A stretch of 64,000 bases of DNA. Origin: an uncultured Allomuricauda sp. (GTDB taxonomy: Bacteria > Bacteroidota > Bacteroidia > Flavobacteriales > Flavobacteriaceae). Location: contig NZ_CANMOO010000004.1 in the NCBI RefSeq assembly GCF_947499585.1, positions 204,651-268,650 on the forward strand, written 5' to 3'. The translations under genes were made by a program, and so were the position numbers. The notes beneath the pieces are model-generated. The model had not been told where the DNA came from, made no database searches, and saw only the letters and a list, made by a program, of their open reading frames with translations. Positions 8,679 through 17,296 of the stretch are shown here, in pieces (within the stretch, counting starts at the first letter, position 1; every line of letters begins with the position of its first letter).

Positions 8679-9467
8679 TTAATTGAGGTAGGCGGATTCT
8701 GGAAGTATAATTGGGTCACATCTAAGAATTTTTCTACTGCACATTTTACACTGATTGTTTTCTTTTAGTTCTTTTAAAGCCAATTGCATAGGGTCAGGTA
8801 AAGTATAGATATTAGCCGCGCTATAGGCAACTTCGTATCCCATATCCTCAAAAGCAGCAATAGACAATTTGCTTATTGGGTTGTCGCCATCATCTATAAA
8901 CCCGGTCATTAACTCATTATCAAAAGTAAGTTCACGCCAATGTCCATCGCGAGTTCCTGGTCCGCCAGTATTAGCTAAGGGAACTGGATTTGACTCATCA
9001 TTGTTGGTTAGAACATTATATTCACGTATTGCATTTGCACCTATGAATACTGGATTTTCTGAGCCTTCATTTGAGATGAGGTTTAAAAATTGTGTAGACC
9101 AAAGCGTACCAAAACCTAACACATGGCCCATTTCATGAATAATAACATCTACAAGGCTGTTCTCAGCTTCTAAGCGGGCTAAATCAGCACTATCAAAGCG
9201 CATGATGCCTGTTGCTGGCAAAAAGCTTCCAGCTCTAAGTTGTGTAGGCCCAGCTTGGCCAAGAATTCCAGAGGCACCATCAATACTGGCACCTTGGGCA
9301 TCAATTCTTACATTATCTATGATATCTCCGTTTGCCAGTTGTACTGAAGGTAAATCTCCTGTGATAATTTCTTGCCACCTACAAGCAGCTTCGTCAAAAA
9401 TTGTTTGTTGACTCTCTGTCAATCCACCTAAAAATCTAACTTCTATGCTAAAACTCATCTTCTCCAA
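8679..9467 (-). CDS. Leishmanolysin-like zinc metalloprotease without visible signal peptide
   Basis: 262 residues. The zinc site is IIHEMGHVLGFGTLW (His111, Glu112, His115), the HExxHxxGxGxxW pattern of leishmanolysin-like peptidases. A likely third ligand lies in DGHWRELTFDNELMTG, which also holds the Met-turn, and IAAFEDMGYEV follows as usual for the family. The N-terminus (MEKMSFSIEVRFLGG) has no signal peptide, odd because most relatives are secreted. After residue 235 there is a short Cys-containing tail (CKMCSRKILRC) that could bind a metal. Isolated gene; function beyond peptide hydrolysis is not predictable. Confidence 0.82.
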   Translation of the reverse strand: MEKMSFSIEVRFLGGLTESQQTIFDEAACRWQEIITGDLPSVQLANGDIIDNVRIDAQGASIDGASGILGQAGPTQLRAGSFLPATGIMRFDSADLARLEAENSLVDVIIHEMGHVLGFGTLWSTQFLNLISNEGSENPVFIGANAIREYNVLTNNDESNPVPLANTGGPGTRDGHWRELTFDNELMTGFIDDGDNPISKLSIAAFEDMGYEVAYSAANIYTLPDPMQLALKELKENNQCKMCSRKILRCDPIILPESAYLN

Positions 9468-9599
9468 TTTTAAAATTCATGTGCAATATGATATATGATC
9501 TGAGGTCATTTAAATGCAAAACCAATACTGCGCACAATATTTACGTTCCAAATTGGTAAACACGATGTTAACGAGGATGGAGAAATGTGTTATAAAGTG

Positions 9600-11813
9600 T
9601 TAAAGCCAATAGGTGACTTTAAGTACAATGGACCTGTTTTTGATGCCTAAGCCAGTGGTATCATGATTCTCGTTAAAAATTAGAAATATGTCTGACATTG
9701 GACTATATCGCCATTGTAGACGGGAAAAAGCGCTTAGATTATCACCTTGAGTATTGTATTGCAGTACATTTCTGAGGAATAACTTGTTGGAAAAACTGAT
9801 ATCTCCATTGAATCGCACCAAATGCAACTGATCTTCACCAAAACCGTCTGCTAATCGGATATCATTGAAATCATAAGTAATTCCAAAACTTCCCCATGGT
9901 CGCAGTCGAAAAGAACCTTGGACCATAGCGCCCATTCTTGTACCATTAAAAAATTCCCCGTAGGCGAGTCGGGTGTTCCATACAAAGGTTTTCCTAACAT
10001 CAGAATCATACCGTAGTTCAGCCCATGGAAAAGAATAATCACCAACCGGAATTGGGGTATAATCATCACCCAAAAGGCCAGTTGGAAACATCAGGTTTAC
10101 CTTGCGATACCTTGATAATAGGGTCAATCTAGCTGTATTACGATAATAAAAATCCCATCCAAAGTTATTTTGACTTTCATTGAAAGAGCCATCAGGATTT
10201 AAATACATGTTATGCCAAGTGCGAAGTCCATGAGAGTTCAATTTTTTGCTTTCATCGTCGATAAAGGTGAGATACCGAACCCATGGGTTGATCAGTGTGT
10301 AGCCCATTCGTGTGGTTTCTTCTGTTATGGCATTATAATTTTCGAGCCTTGGATTAACCCCTAATTCGGTAATATAGTTATCGCCAATTACATTAAAAAC
10401 CCACCCAGATCGAAAGCGTTTAGAGGTAAAGGAGCCGACAAATCCATAAAAATGGGTGTCCTTGTAGTTTTCAGGAGTTAAGGAGGTATGGTATAAAAAA
10501 GTGGTGTTTAATTTTCCGCTTTCTGATATATAGCTGAATTCCAGCCCTGCATTTCTTGAATATTCTAAATCTTGGGTAGTACTTGTAGCCTGTCTATTCA
10601 TGAAAATACCCTTGATTACAGATCGTTTCAATACTTTTTGTTGAAAAGCGCCGACACTATAGTTCTGTGCGGCAAAATCATCGGTTTTTCGTGTTTGCAC
10701 GTTCATTACACCAATTCTTAGACTTGGAGTAACATTCCCAGTGAGTCGCCCACCAAAATCTATTGGCGTGGGTTCACCATTGTTGATTCCAATCCGCCGG
10801 GAGAAAAATGGTCGAACATCATAACTGCCAAAACTTGAAAAGATATCGCTATTTTCTAGAAAAAAGTTTCGTTGCTCGGGAAGAAAAATACTGAATCTGG
10901 TTATGTTTGTTACCTGCTGATCGACATCAGCATTGGAGAAATCCGGAAACAATGTTAAATCCAGATTAAGATTGCTGGTCAACGCAATTTTAACTTCTCC
11001 ACCAATATCATTATTAAAATCAGCCTCCAACTGTTCACTGTCTTCAAAATCCCTAATAGAAGACGAGGTAACATACGGATTGAAAATAAAGGCACCTTTG
11101 GCTTTTTCTGGACTTCTATCCCATAGTAAAGTACCCATGAAATTCATACTTGCGGTACTAAAATTTAATGGATATAGCGTCCAGGTAGTGTAGGCATTAT
11201 TTTGCTTGTCTCCTCGGATAAAATTTATGCCCCAATTACTTTGGTTTGGATTGTATCGAAGCGTTTTAAAAGGAATGGCCATTTCCACAATCCAATAATC
11301 ATCATATTGTGCAATTTTGGACGTCCATTTGTTATCCCAATTTTCAGAAAAATCAGTCTGCGATCCTTGAATAGTTAAATCGCCTTCTATTTCTGAACCA
11401 CCAGCTGTAACTCCAAACAAAAAACCACTCTGCTTATTGTTTACAGGATCTAATACAATGGAGAAGTTATCACTGTCCCAGTAATCTTGGCGGTTATCCC
11501 GCATTAAGGACTGAACGATACGTTTACCTTTATCATAGCATTTGGCCATAACATAAAGGTTCTGATTGTCATAAGTAAGTTTGACTTCAGTTTGGTTTTC
11601 TGCATAACCGGTATCTGTTGGCCAATGATTGTAAAAACTTGATGTAGTGTCATACGCTTCCCACTCATTTTCTCCAGCAATACCATCTAATTGAATAGGA
11701 GCAACGGTTTTTTGGATGGTGTATTTAAAAAGTGACCTAGTATCGCCCTCTCCATTTTGAGTAAAGCCAATTAGGGAAATGAGCAAGAAGCATGATGACA
11801 AAACAATTTTCAT
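9600..11813 (-). CDS. DUF5916 outer-membrane protein with CBM9-like N-terminal domain
   Basis: 737 residues, with a signal peptide (MKIVLSSCFLLISLIGFTQ). Residues about 30-230 resemble a carbohydrate-binding family 9-like domain (PIQLDGIAGENEWEAYD, VKLTYDNQNLYVMAKCYD, WIVEMAIPFKTLRY). The rest is the DUF5916 region, rich in beta strands and ending in IVLKVTYWL, as expected of an outer-membrane barrel; FLPEQRNFFLENSDIF is highly characteristic. The ligand and role of this family are not established. It lies 200 bases downstream of the response regulator on the same strand and may belong to its regulon. Confidence 0.85.
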   Translation of the reverse strand: MKIVLSSCFLLISLIGFTQNGEGDTRSLFKYTIQKTVAPIQLDGIAGENEWEAYDTTSSFYNHWPTDTGYAENQTEVKLTYDNQNLYVMAKCYDKGKRIVQSLMRDNRQDYWDSDNFSIVLDPVNNKQSGFLFGVTAGGSEIEGDLTIQGSQTDFSENWDNKWTSKIAQYDDYWIVEMAIPFKTLRYNPNQSNWGINFIRGDKQNNAYTTWTLYPLNFSTASMNFMGTLLWDRSPEKAKGAFIFNPYVTSSSIRDFEDSEQLEADFNNDIGGEVKIALTSNLNLDLTLFPDFSNADVDQQVTNITRFSIFLPEQRNFFLENSDIFSSFGSYDVRPFFSRRIGINNGEPTPIDFGGRLTGNVTPSLRIGVMNVQTRKTDDFAAQNYSVGAFQQKVLKRSVIKGIFMNRQATSTTQDLEYSRNAGLEFSYISESGKLNTTFLYHTSLTPENYKDTHFYGFVGSFTSKRFRSGWVFNVIGDNYITELGVNPRLENYNAITEETTRMGYTLINPWVRYLTFIDDESKKLNSHGLRTWHNMYLNPDGSFNESQNNFGWDFYYRNTARLTLLSRYRKVNLMFPTGLLGDDYTPIPVGDYSFPWAELRYDSDVRKTFVWNTRLAYGEFFNGTRMGAMVQGSFRLRPWGSFGITYDFNDIRLADGFGEDQLHLVRFNGDISFSNKLFLRNVLQYNTQGDNLSAFSRLQWRYSPMSDIFLIFNENHDTTGLGIKNRSIVLKVTYWL

Positions 11814-12013
11814 AAACTGTTCGTTTTTTGATGATACTCAAAGAACACGGTCTTTAAAATGATTATCAAATGCTTTTTGGGAATGCCATTTTTAAACTGG
11901 TAAATGACTTTAAGTGGCGGTTTGTCGCCGAAAGGCCGGATAATGTTGTCGAAAATGTGAAGAGAGATGCACTGGGAACGGATTTAAGGAATGCTTAACA
12001 ACGTTTGTCACCT

Positions 12014-12760
12014 TTATCTGGAACGGTCTTGAAGTATAGTTAATGCCTGAGATCGGTAATTTCTACCAATGGGTAACTCTTTTCCATTAATTTCTACCAT
12101 AATACTATTGAATGCAGTCACTTTCTCTACGGATACGATAAAGGACCTATGAATTCTAATAAACTGTTTTGATGGTAGTTTTTCGGCCAAATAACCAATA
12201 CGTTGTGTAGTTGTAACTTCTTGGGATCCAATATGGATAATGACCTTGTCATTCAAGCTTTCCAAATATAGAATATTGGATAAATCCAATTTAACCACCT
12301 TTCTTTGGGTCTTTATATATAGTAATTCTGATTCAGTTTCTGACCTATCGTCTTTTGTACGTTCTTGGGTTTCATTTTGTGGTGAAGAAGCACTCCCTGT
12401 TAAGTATTTGTTTGCTTTAGCTACTGTCTTCATAAAGCGACCTAAAGAAATCGGCTTTAAAAGGTAATCTATAGCATCAAGCTCAAAGGCTTTTATGGCG
12501 AATTCCCTATAAGCTGTTGTAAATACTACTAAAGGGATGGGGTTAAGGGACTCAAGGAGTTCCAAGCCATTGATTTTAGGCATTTTAATATCTAAAAAAA
12601 CAAGATCTATATTTTCTTTTTGAAGGTGTCCAAAAGCTTCAACGGCATTGGTGCAAGCGGCCACTACCTCTAACTGTTCAATTTGATTGGCGTAGTTTTC
12701 CAATACATTTCTAGCAAGAGGCTCGTCATCAACTATAATACATCTTATTTTTTTATCCAT
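12014..12760 (-). CDS. LytTR-family response regulator
   Basis: 248 residues: an N-terminal receiver domain (residues 1-120; acidic DDEP at 11-14, phosphoacceptor Asp57 in LVFLDIKMP, and switch residues in VVFTTAYREFA) and a C-terminal LytTR DNA-binding domain (about 145-245; LLYIKTQRKVVKLD, IRIHRSFIVSVEKV, LPIGRNYR). LytTR regulators bind paired 9-bp direct repeats. It lies 15 bases downstream of its sensor kinase gene and is surely its partner. Targets are unknown; the DUF5916 gene downstream is a candidate. Confidence 0.94.
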   Translation of the reverse strand: MDKKIRCIIVDDEPLARNVLENYANQIEQLEVVAACTNAVEAFGHLQKENIDLVFLDIKMPKINGLELLESLNPIPLVVFTTAYREFAIKAFELDAIDYLLKPISLGRFMKTVAKANKYLTGSASSPQNETQERTKDDRSETESELLYIKTQRKVVKLDLSNILYLESLNDKVIIHIGSQEVTTTQRIGYLAEKLPSKQFIRIHRSFIVSVEKVTAFNSIMVEINGKELPIGRNYRSQALTILQDRSR

Positions 12761-12775
12761 GCCTTGAATATGAAT

Positions 12776-13843
12776 TTAAGAACTTATTCCACTTAAATCA
12801 ATTTCCAGTTTCACTAAAAAACTATCAGGCTCTTCTAAAACTTTTAACCGGTGTTTTTCTGGAAAAAATAAGGCTAACCTGCGTTTTACGTTTTTGAGAC
12901 CAATATTTTTATCACCATCTAAATTTCCACTACTTTCTGAGGAAGCTTTGCTATTTTCCACCATAAATTGTAGTTGTTGGTTCTCGAGTTTAAGGTCTAT
13001 GTTGATCCAAGAATCGCTAATTAAGGTATCTGCGCCATGTTTGAACGCATTTTCTACAAATGGCAATAAAAGTAATGGAGGGATTAGGCTTTCCTTATTG
13101 TCGTCCTTTATTACTGTAGATATGGTTAGGTGTTCACCATATCGTAATCTTTCCAGTTCCACCAGATTCATTAATTGTTCCCATTCCTTATCTACCGTGA
13201 TTAAGCGGTCATTACACTCATAGAGCATATAATCCAAAAATTTGGATAAACCCAGTACGGCATCAGGTGTTTCGGCAGATTTAGCTAGGGAAAGGGAATA
13301 GATGCTATTTAGGGTGTTAAAAAGGAAATGCGGATGTATTTGGGCTTTGAGGAACTTTAGTTCTGTTTCCACTTTTTCTTTTTCCAAAGCTTTGTTTATC
13401 TGGTCTTTTTGGAAGATGAAGCGTTGTAATTTAATGGCCATAGCCACAAAAACAGGAATGTACACCCTAAGTAGTGAGTTAAAGACTTTAGGGGCATACC
13501 ATACAGGGTCTTTCCAGTACCCTTCTTCATATTGAAACCAGCGATAGAGATAGCGCCAGTTCATGTATCTATCAATTAAGGCCATTGAAATGCCCAATAT
13601 CAAGGAAAGTACGATGTATGTCACAATCTTCTTTGGATACAGATACTTAGGCATTAAATAATAAAGTGTGATGTAGGTCGGAATTATCTTCCAGGGTAAT
13701 AGAAACAGGAGCTGTAGAAATTGATCGCAATAATAATTTCCGTCATAACTACCCCAAAAAACGGTATAGAACAGGATATACGCCAACCAGAATAGGATGT
13801 GATAGTGGATCCGGTATTTTGCGTATTGCTGTTGTTCAATCAT
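12776..13843 (-). CDS. LytS/YehU-type sensor histidine kinase
   Basis: 355 residues. Four hydrophobic segments fill about residues 12-140, followed by a short coiled helix and the His_kinase domain with LKAQIHPHFLFNTLNSIYSL, where His172 is the likely phosphoacceptor. The ATP-binding part shows LLLPFVENAFKHGAD (N box) and GLKNVKRRLALFFP (G box). There is no periplasmic sensor domain, so the stimulus is probably sensed in or at the membrane. Together with the LytTR regulator it forms a two-gene operon. Confidence 0.93.
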   Translation of the reverse strand: MIEQQQYAKYRIHYHILFWLAYILFYTVFWGSYDGNYYCDQFLQLLFLLPWKIIPTYITLYYLMPKYLYPKKIVTYIVLSLILGISMALIDRYMNWRYLYRWFQYEEGYWKDPVWYAPKVFNSLLRVYIPVFVAMAIKLQRFIFQKDQINKALEKEKVETELKFLKAQIHPHFLFNTLNSIYSLSLAKSAETPDAVLGLSKFLDYMLYECNDRLITVDKEWEQLMNLVELERLRYGEHLTISTVIKDDNKESLIPPLLLLPFVENAFKHGADTLISDSWINIDLKLENQQLQFMVENSKASSESSGNLDGDKNIGLKNVKRRLALFFPEKHRLKVLEEPDSFLVKLEIDLSGISS

Positions 13844-14204
13844 GCTGGATCAAGTTTCTTCTCATAGCAAGGAGGTCCAAATGTAATTTTGGGGAATGAA
13901 ATTACAAAATAGGATGAAAATTTAAAGAAAACAGCCGTAGACAACAGGTTTTTGAAGTTGAATGTTCCTTTCTTTACAGAAGTGTTGCAGATTATATCTG
14001 CTGTTTTCTTTTAAGTTCATTGTAATTTTCTTAACAATAAAATCCTTAGTTTTTTTAAGTATTTCCTGTAATGTAATGTCAGGACCCCTATGTATATTGC
14101 AGTCTCTTTTTAAGCAGACGCTGTTGATAAGTACTTCCTCAACTTGTATCAACCTGCACAAAATGAGGTAGTTTAATGGTTTTAAACCCTTAAATTTTCT
14201 TATT
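13844..14204. other. Intergenic region, no gene found
   Basis: About 360 bases between the kinase start and a small lipoprotein gene. Frames on both strands give only low-complexity or broken translations. It must hold the promoters of both flanking genes, but I see no convincing TAnnTTTG box. Confidence 0.5.
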
Positions 14205-14366
14205 ATGAAAAGAGTAGTATCGAAAACCTTATTGTTAATCGGGATAACTGTCATGGCAGTTTCTTGCGAAATCTCATCCATTGATGAAGAAGAGAAATCA
14301 ATTGTCACAGATGTTGACATTCTTTCACCTGACAAAAAAACCAGACCGCCAGGTAGTAACGATTAG
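14205..14366 (+). CDS. 53-residue putative lipoprotein
   Basis: ATG at 14205, TAG at 14364-14366. The N-terminus MKRVVSKTLLLIGITVMAVSC is a textbook lipoprotein signal with Cys21; the mature part is only 32 residues, acidic first (SIDEEEK) and ending in KKTRPPGSND. Nothing catalytic is possible at this size. Small lipoproteins of this style are common and unnamed in Flavobacteriaceae. The membrane-protein frame that follows begins within or just after it. Confidence 0.6.
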   Translation: MKRVVSKTLLLIGITVMAVSCEISSIDEEEKSIVTDVDILSPDKKTRPPGSND

Positions 14367-14379
14367 TGCATTGGCCTTT

Positions 14380-14973
14380 ATGGGAATTTTCATGAAGTTT
14401 GCATATATCTTTTTCATGAAGGACAACGATGTTGCTATTGATTTTAACGGCTATACATCGTTGTCCTCCCTTTTGTGGGTATGGGGCAACGAACTTTCAA
14501 CAATTTCCATTGGAGCCATTATTTGGGTTTCTGCTACATATCATTCAAAAAACTCACTTTCAAAAAAAGTATTTCGGATTATTTCCTCATTTACGATAGT
14601 ATCTGGATTCTATTTTGTTTGCTGGACTTTTTTGGATAGCAAGTATTTTACAGAGATGGTAGAAATCATCGGTAGCATTACAATGGCAATAATAAGCACA
14701 ATTTTATATATTGGATTTATCTCATTTCTCTCTAAGGAAATAACCAATGTACGAGAATTAAGAACCGTGATTATTGACTTCTTTGTTGAACTGAACAATG
14801 TTCATATTTGGGGGTTGCTAAAAAACTTCAAAAAGTTGGAATTACTTGATGATTATAATATTGAGCAAAACTTAAGAAAGCAAATCAATGCGAAATTGAA
14901 AATTGAGAGAGAACAAATAATAGCAAGTCTTGATAAAAGTATACGAGAGAAAGCGAGTGAAATCGATTGTTAA
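14380..14973 (+). CDS. Hypothetical four-helix membrane protein
   Basis: 197 residues if the first ATG after the lipoprotein stop is used. The frame stays open upstream to an ATG at 14284, which would add the basic stretch MKKRNQLSQ and a fuller first membrane helix, at the price of an 83-base out-of-frame overlap with the lipoprotein gene. Hydrophobic segments are at FMKFAYIFFM, ISIGAIIWVSATY, ISSFTIVSGFYFVCW and ITMAIISTILYIGFISFL. The C-terminal 60 residues are charged and helical (KQINAKLKIEREQIIASLDK), perhaps coiled coil. No family recognised; possibly a truncated or drifting gene in a gene-poor stretch. Confidence 0.5.
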   Translation: MGIFMKFAYIFFMKDNDVAIDFNGYTSLSSLLWVWGNELSTISIGAIIWVSATYHSKNSLSKKVFRIISSFTIVSGFYFVCWTFLDSKYFTEMVEIIGSITMAIISTILYIGFISFLSKEITNVRELRTVIIDFFVELNNVHIWGLLKNFKKLELLDDYNIEQNLRKQINAKLKIEREQIIASLDKSIREKASEIDC

Positions 14974-15084
14974 CAGCCTTTTTTCAGCTGCTATTTAATG
15001 AATTGCCTATAAAGAATTTACAACCAAATTTGTTCTCAGGCGTTCCTATAACCTTGATTTTTCAATTTCTATTTTAGTTGTAAC

Positions 15085-15195
15085 TTATTTTGTGGACAGC
15101 ATCGAAAATTTCTTTTCAATCTTTTTATAACCGATATCATTGGTTAGATCATAATTTAAAACCAACTTGTTCTTAAGTGGTTTTCCAAAAATCAT
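15085..15195 (-). CDS. Possible 36-residue ORF or gene remnant
   Basis: ATG at 15195, TAA at 15085. The product begins MIFGKPLKNKLVLNYDL and ends KKIEKKFSMLSTK; it reads like a folded-protein fragment more than random AT-rich translation. In-frame codons upstream of the ATG (SNYYS) continue the sense before a TGA. It could be the tail of a decayed gene. No family recognised. Confidence 0.2.
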   Translation of the reverse strand: MIFGKPLKNKLVLNYDLTNDIGYKKIEKKFSMLSTK

Positions 15196-15445
15196 GCTAT
15201 AATAGTTACTTACTTGTCAATTGTCTACAACACTCAATCTATACCCTTATCAGCTAACATATCCTAATATCTATGCTTTTCTACTAATAGCTATATAATT
15301 TACCGCCACTAGTGCCCACCAAAATTGTATATATGAGATTAAGTTTGAAGTGAACAAAATAACAAATAGAATTAAAAATTTGTTTTAAAGTGTGTAATGA
15401 TAATGAGTGTTACGAATGTATAAATCAATTTTTTGAAAATGAAAG

Positions 15446-15565
15446 ATGAGTAGTTTGAACAGTAAAGTCAAAGTATTATGGGAATCAGATTCGGTAACCC
15501 AGATATGCTTTAGAACAAAAGCTTCAAAAGAGAAAGTTAGAGCAAAAAAATGTAGAGAGTATTGA
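15446..15565 (+). CDS. Possible 39-residue ORF
   Basis: ATG at 15446, TGA at 15563-15565. The product starts MSSLNSKVKVLWESDSV and ends in a basic stretch (KASKEKVRAKKCREY). No signal peptide or recognisable family; support is only the balanced composition. Confidence 0.22.
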   Translation: MSSLNSKVKVLWESDSVTQICFRTKASKEKVRAKKCREY

Positions 15566-15620
15566 CAAACAATTGAATTTCAATGTTCAAATTCCTACAT
15601 TGCCTATCCTCCCATACTTC

Positions 15621-15647
15621 AGATTAATTCTGGCAGTGAATTAATCT
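15621..15647. repeat. 10-bp perfect inverted repeat before the 101-residue ORF
   Basis: AGATTAATTC (15621-15630) and GAATTAATCT (15638-15647) are perfect inverse complements around a 7-base loop, ending nine bases before the ATG at 15657. It could be an operator or an mRNA hairpin that covers the start region. No U-run follows, so it is not a typical terminator. Confidence 0.5.
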
Positions 15648-15656
15648 AAAGAATTT

Positions 15657-15962
15657 ATGACAAAATCAAAATTTTCCATTCCACACAAGAGCCCCTATGC
15701 AGATATTATATCAGTGGTTCATAACGATTTAGTTTATGAACAAGGTTTTTATTTTAGCAATCTTGGAACAGTGATGATTCATTCCCAAGAGCTCAATCAA
15801 GGTTTTTGGGCTTTGTTCAGTTATTACTATAACGATCGGTACCACTTTTTAAGCACTGAGAACAGATTGAAGTTCACTCGTCGAAGCCTGGCAATATTAG
15901 CGGGTAAATTTGCAAGGGACATATATCATTCAGAAAGAAAAAAAAGGAGAAGATTTATCTAG
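15657..15962 (+). CDS. 101-residue orphan protein, basic C-terminus
   Basis: ATG at 15657 directly after the inverted repeat. The product MTKSKFSIPHKSPYADIISV... has a mid part rich in aromatic residues (WALFSYYYNDRYHF) and a strongly basic end (HSERKKRRRF). It has no signal peptide or membrane helix. The end could bind nucleic acid, but that is only a guess from charge. No family recognised. Confidence 0.5.
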   Translation: MTKSKFSIPHKSPYADIISVVHNDLVYEQGFYFSNLGTVMIHSQELNQGFWALFSYYYNDRYHFLSTENRLKFTRRSLAILAGKFARDIYHSERKKRRRFI

Positions 15963-16265
15963 ATGCTAGGCTATCATTCTAACTTGCTTAATTTGGAACC
16001 CTTCTAGGATTAACTTCTTTGTGGTTTGGGATTTTCACTTTTGGGTCTGTCAGACCGTTGTCTTTTAAATCTCCTTACTATACCATTTCTTCACAAAAAT
16101 AGAACCTTTATAAATGAAAAAACTCCGGTAATCAGCCGGAGTTTATTCATCAATCAAAAAACGAACAGTCATGATAAACTGTTGTAGGATTACAAATTAC
16201 AACTTTCCTGCCAAAAAACAAATTTAAGGTATGTTTAACTGTAATTTGTGTGGATAATCTTAGGA
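15963..16265. other. Intergenic region between the orphan ORF and rpoD
   Basis: About 300 bases. It contains the rpoD terminator at 16121-16143; no gene is seen in the rest. Confidence 0.6.
16121..16143 (-). terminator. Intrinsic terminator downstream of rpoD
   Basis: AACTCCGG and CCGGAGTT form an 8-bp stem around a 7-base loop, followed on the minus strand by a run of T. It lies about 120 bases after the rpoD stop. Confidence 0.75.
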
Positions 16266-17129
16266 TTATCCCAAATATGTCTTTAAAATCTTACTTCTAG
16301 AAGTATGCTTTAACCTTCTAATTGCTTTTTCTTTTATTTGGCGAACACGCTCTCTTGTTAGATCAAAAGTTTCACCAATTTCTTCCAAAGTCATGGAATG
16401 TTGACCTGCTAAACCAAAATATAAGCGGATAACGTCTGCTTCTCTTGGTGTCAATGTTTCCAATGCGCGCTCAATTTCCGTACGTAAAGATTCGTGTAAT
16501 AAATCTTTATCTGGATTTGGAGATTCTCCACTTCGCAATACATCGTACAAATTGGAATCCTCACCATCAATCAACGGAGCATCCATAGATACATGACGAC
16601 CTGAGTTTTTCAGCGATTGCTTAACATCTTCAACGGTCATGTCCAATTCCTTGGCAATTTCCTCTGCAGATGGAATACGTTCATGTGCCTGCTCTAAGAA
16701 AGCAAAGGTTTTATTGATCTTGTTAATAGAACCAATTTTGTTCAAAGGCAAACGTACAATACGTGATTGTTCTGCCAAGGCCTGCAGAATGGACTGACGA
16801 ATCCACCAAACTGCATATGATATAAATTTAAATCCACGGGTTTCATCAAAACGCTGTGCTGCTTTGATCAGTCCTAGGTTTCCTTCATTTATTAAATCAG
16901 GAAGGGTCAATCCTTGGTTTTGATACTGCTTTGCAACAGAAACCACGAATCTAAGGTTGGCTTTAGTTAATTTTTCCAAGGCTATTTGGTCGCCCGCTTT
17001 AATTCGCTGTGCCAATTCTACTTCTTCATCGGCCGTGATTAAATCAACTTTACCGATTTCCTGTAAATATTTGTCTAACGAAGCGGTTTCCCTATTGGTA
17101 ACCTGTTTTGTGATTTTTAACTGTCTCAT
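16266..17129 (-). CDS. rpoD: Primary RNA polymerase sigma factor RpoD/SigA (short Bacteroidota form)
   Basis: 287 residues, the compact form typical of the Bacteroidota housekeeping sigma; region 1.1 and the long non-conserved region are missing. Region 1.2 is [18 protein letters not shown]; region 2 has [34 protein letters not shown] and the -10 recognition helix [13 protein letters not shown]. Region 3 follows from [12 protein letters not shown]. Region 4.2 is [26 protein letters not shown]. This sigma reads the TTG/TAnnTTTG promoters seen in this window. Monocistronic, with its own terminator. Confidence 0.97.
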   Translation of the reverse strand: MRQLKITKQVTNRETASLDKYLQEIGKVDLITADEEVELAQRIKAGDQIALEKLTKANLRFVVSVAKQYQNQGLTLPDLINEGNLGLIKAAQRFDETRGFKFISYAVWWIRQSILQALAEQSRIVRLPLNKIGSINKINKTFAFLEQAHERIPSAEEIAKELDMTVEDVKQSLKNSGRHVSMDAPLIDGEDSNLYDVLRSGESPNPDKDLLHESLRTEIERALETLTPREADVIRLYFGLAGQHSMTLEEIGETFDLTRERVRQIKEKAIRRLKHTSRSKILKTYLG

Positions 17130-17239
17130 TTAATTTCCCTTCAAATTAAGTTTGTGAACCGAAGCTCATTAAGTTATACGTAGGAAAACGCAAAAAGTTA
17201 CAATTTGACAAAACTTATTTAGATTTTTTTCTTAAAAGC

Positions 17240-17271
17240 AAAACGCCCAAGGAGAAATCCTTGGGCGTTTT
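17240..17271 (-). terminator. Intrinsic terminator downstream of pnp
   Basis: AAAACGCCCAAGGA (17240-17253) and TCCTTGGGCGTTTT (17258-17271) form a perfect 14-bp stem with a 4-base loop, 26 bases after the pnp stop. The T-rich 3' arm gives the U tract. Confidence 0.9.
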
Positions 17272-17296
17272 AGGCTATAATATTCTAACTAATTTG

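Larger units (their letters stand above)
14974..15656. other. Gene-poor region with two doubtful mini-ORFs and an inverted repeat
   Basis: About 680 bases without a convincing gene. It holds a 36-codon minus-strand frame (15085-15195), a 39-codon plus-strand frame (15446-15565) and an inverted repeat at 15621-15647, listed separately. Confidence 0.5.

Noticed and set aside
13922..14335. A 137-codon minus-strand frame.
   Set aside because: Antisense to the small lipoprotein, with a composition typical of a mirror frame and no recognisable domain.
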